7,445 nucleotides of DNA from Lysobacterales bacterium (GTDB lineage: Bacteria > Pseudomonadota > Gammaproteobacteria > Xanthomonadales > Marinicellaceae), in the NCBI GenBank assembly GCA_015494035.1, contig WGBZ01000237.1, positions 1 through 7,445 of the forward strand. The letters run 5' to 3'. The notes under the pieces are model-generated. The model made no database searches, was not told where the DNA came from, and saw only the letters and a list, made by a program, of their open reading frames with translations. Shown here one piece after another: positions 7,045 to 7,445 of the stretch. Both the position numbers and the translations under genes were made by a program. How positions within the stretch are numbered: position 1 is the first letter of the stretch; each line of letters opens with the position of its first letter.

Positions 7045-7121
7045 TGGTGCGCTCGGCAGGACTCGAACCTGCTACCTGCCGCTTAGGAGGCGGCCGCTCT
7101 ATCCTGATGAGCTACGAGCGC
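7045..7121 (-). tRNA. tRNA-Arg (anticodon CCT)
   Basis: A complete 77-nt cloverleaf on the minus strand with encoded CCA (7047-7045). Acceptor GCGCTCG (7121-7115) pairs with CGAGCGC (7055-7049), discriminator A. The D-stem is GCTC/GAGC; the anticodon stem GCCGC/GCGGC closes the loop CTCCTAA, giving anticodon CCT for the codon AGG. The T-arm is GCAGG-TTCGAGT-CCTGC. Its 3' end is 1 nt from the converging MFS stop, so there is no room for a terminator of either gene between them. No clear promoter is visible just upstream, so it may be processed from a longer transcript that begins to the right. Confidence 0.95.
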
Positions 7122-7138
7122 ATGTCTTCTTCTTGACG

Positions 7139-7165
7139 TCCTGCCGCACTGCGTGCCCGGCAGGA
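7139..7165. terminator. Strong hairpin upstream of tRNA-Arg(CCT), possible MFS terminator
   Basis: TCCTGCCG (7139-7146) pairs perfectly with CGGCAGGA (7158-7165), and the loop adds CAC/GTG pairs with a two-base bulge. On the plus strand TTATT follows, so it could end MFS transcription after reading antisense through the tRNA; the U tract is poor. On the minus strand it lies 18 nt before the tRNA 5' end and has no U tract. Confidence 0.3.
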
Positions 7166-7185
7166 TTATTCGCCCCGTCCATGGG

Positions 7186-7343
7186 GGAAGCTCTGATCGA
7201 ATCGTGAACTCGCTTCTCACACCTGAAATGTCCGATAACTGCGTTGAAGTCCTGGCCAATAGCCCGCTATTGGCTGCGAACTTCGCCTTGTTCTCGAACA
7301 TTCCCGGCATAACCTGCTTCGCCCAGATTCAATAAGAACTTCC
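7186..7343. repeat. 158-bp palindromic repeat, copy 2
   Basis: Same length and orientation as 5487-5644, with about 148 of 158 positions identical. Differences are scattered and include two that spoil the right terminal arm (AAGAACTTCC instead of CAGAGCTTCC), so copy 1 is the better palindrome. The TA dinucleotides that border copy 1 are absent here. It begins 64 nt upstream of the 5' end of tRNA-Arg(CCT). The minus-strand reading frame that crosses it shares its peptide with copy 1's shadow frame and is not a gene. Confidence 0.8.
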
Positions 7344-7353
7344 CTGGGGCTCA

Positions 7354-7403
7354 CCCCTGCGGGGCCAGCCTGCGGCTGTTCTGGATTGTTCCGGACAATC
7401 CAG
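7354..7403. repeat. Cluster of three hairpins
   Basis: Three perfect stems follow one another: CCCC-TGC-GGGG (7354-7364), CAGCC-TGC-GGCTG (7366-7378) and CTGGATTGT-TCCGG-ACAATCCAG (7381-7403). The first two share a CCTGCGG core. The third, a 9-bp stem, abuts the point where the partial tRNA copy stops resembling a tRNA. On the minus strand it would directly follow that tRNA fragment; no U tract follows it. Confidence 0.5.
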
Positions 7404-7445
7404 TCGAACGGGCTACCTGCCGCTTAGGAGGCGGCCGCTCTATCC
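7404..7445 (-). pseudogene. Partial second tRNA-Arg(CCT) copy lacking a paired T-arm, cut by window end
   Basis: Positions 7412-7445 match 7071-7104 of the intact tRNA exactly over 34 nt (anticodon arm, variable loop and part of the D-arm), and 7404-7409 match as well, leaving 2 mismatches in 42. On the minus strand the T-arm begins GCCCG-TTCGACT, but the expected CGGGC and acceptor strand are replaced by GGATTGTCC and a 9-bp hairpin. As seen, it cannot form a T-stem. The 5' half lies beyond the window. It could be a truncated tRNA, a recombination junction or an integration-site remnant. Confidence 0.6.

Noticed and set aside
7083..7310. 75-residue minus-strand gene
   Set aside because: It runs from the palindromic repeat into tRNA-Arg(CCT), so it is a shadow of both.
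5487..7343. Composite transposon with the palindromes as ends
   Set aside because: There is no transposase, no larger terminal inversion and no target duplication; the enclosed MFS gene and tRNA look like ordinary chromosomal genes.
7155..7413. A single tRNA interrupted in its T-loop by about 250 bp
   Set aside because: CGGGC at 7409-7413 has a complement GCCCG at 7155-7159, but a 5-base match at this distance is expected by chance, and no matching acceptor and CCA follow.

Overview
The window looks like the chromosome of a gammaproteobacterium with moderately high GC. The strongest clue is the block tyrS (+) divergent from an M23 peptidase gene and anmK (both -), an arrangement I recall from Pseudomonas and relatives. 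The protein sequences, encoded CCA ends on the tRNAs and a Bcr/CflA-type exporter fit this. I cannot name a genus from sequence alone.

Layout, left to right. (1) 1-378: 3' end of an ELM1-family gene (+). (2) 403-1110: a promoter candidate and a small exported-protein gene of unknown function, apparently split by one extra A in an A7 run. (3) 1164-3784: an operon on the minus strand, transcribed as M23 endopeptidase then anmK with a 2-nt gap. The peptidase opens the murein sacculus in the periplasm; AnmK recycles anhydro-MurNAc in the cytoplasm, so both belong to cell-wall turnover. (4) 3956-5167: tyrS, divergent from that operon. (5) 5239-5315: tRNA-Arg(CCG). (6) 5316-5798: a repeat-rich gap without a credible gene, holding two long imperfect palindromes (about 98 bp and 158 bp) and a degenerate direct repeat. 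(7) 5799-7043: an MFS drug exporter of the Bcr/CflA type. (8) 7045-7121: tRNA-Arg(CCT) on the minus strand, starting 1 nt past the MFS stop. (9) 7122-7445: a second 158-bp palindrome copy, several hairpins, and at the window edge a partial second copy of tRNA-Arg(CCT) that diverges immediately after its T-loop.

The coding content is mostly housekeeping. The less ordinary part is the right third: a mobile-looking palindromic repeat present twice in direct orientation, each copy close to an arginine tRNA gene, plus a tRNA fragment that could mark a recombination or integration junction. I see no CRISPR array, integrase, transposase or recognisable defence system, and I do not claim a new biological system here.
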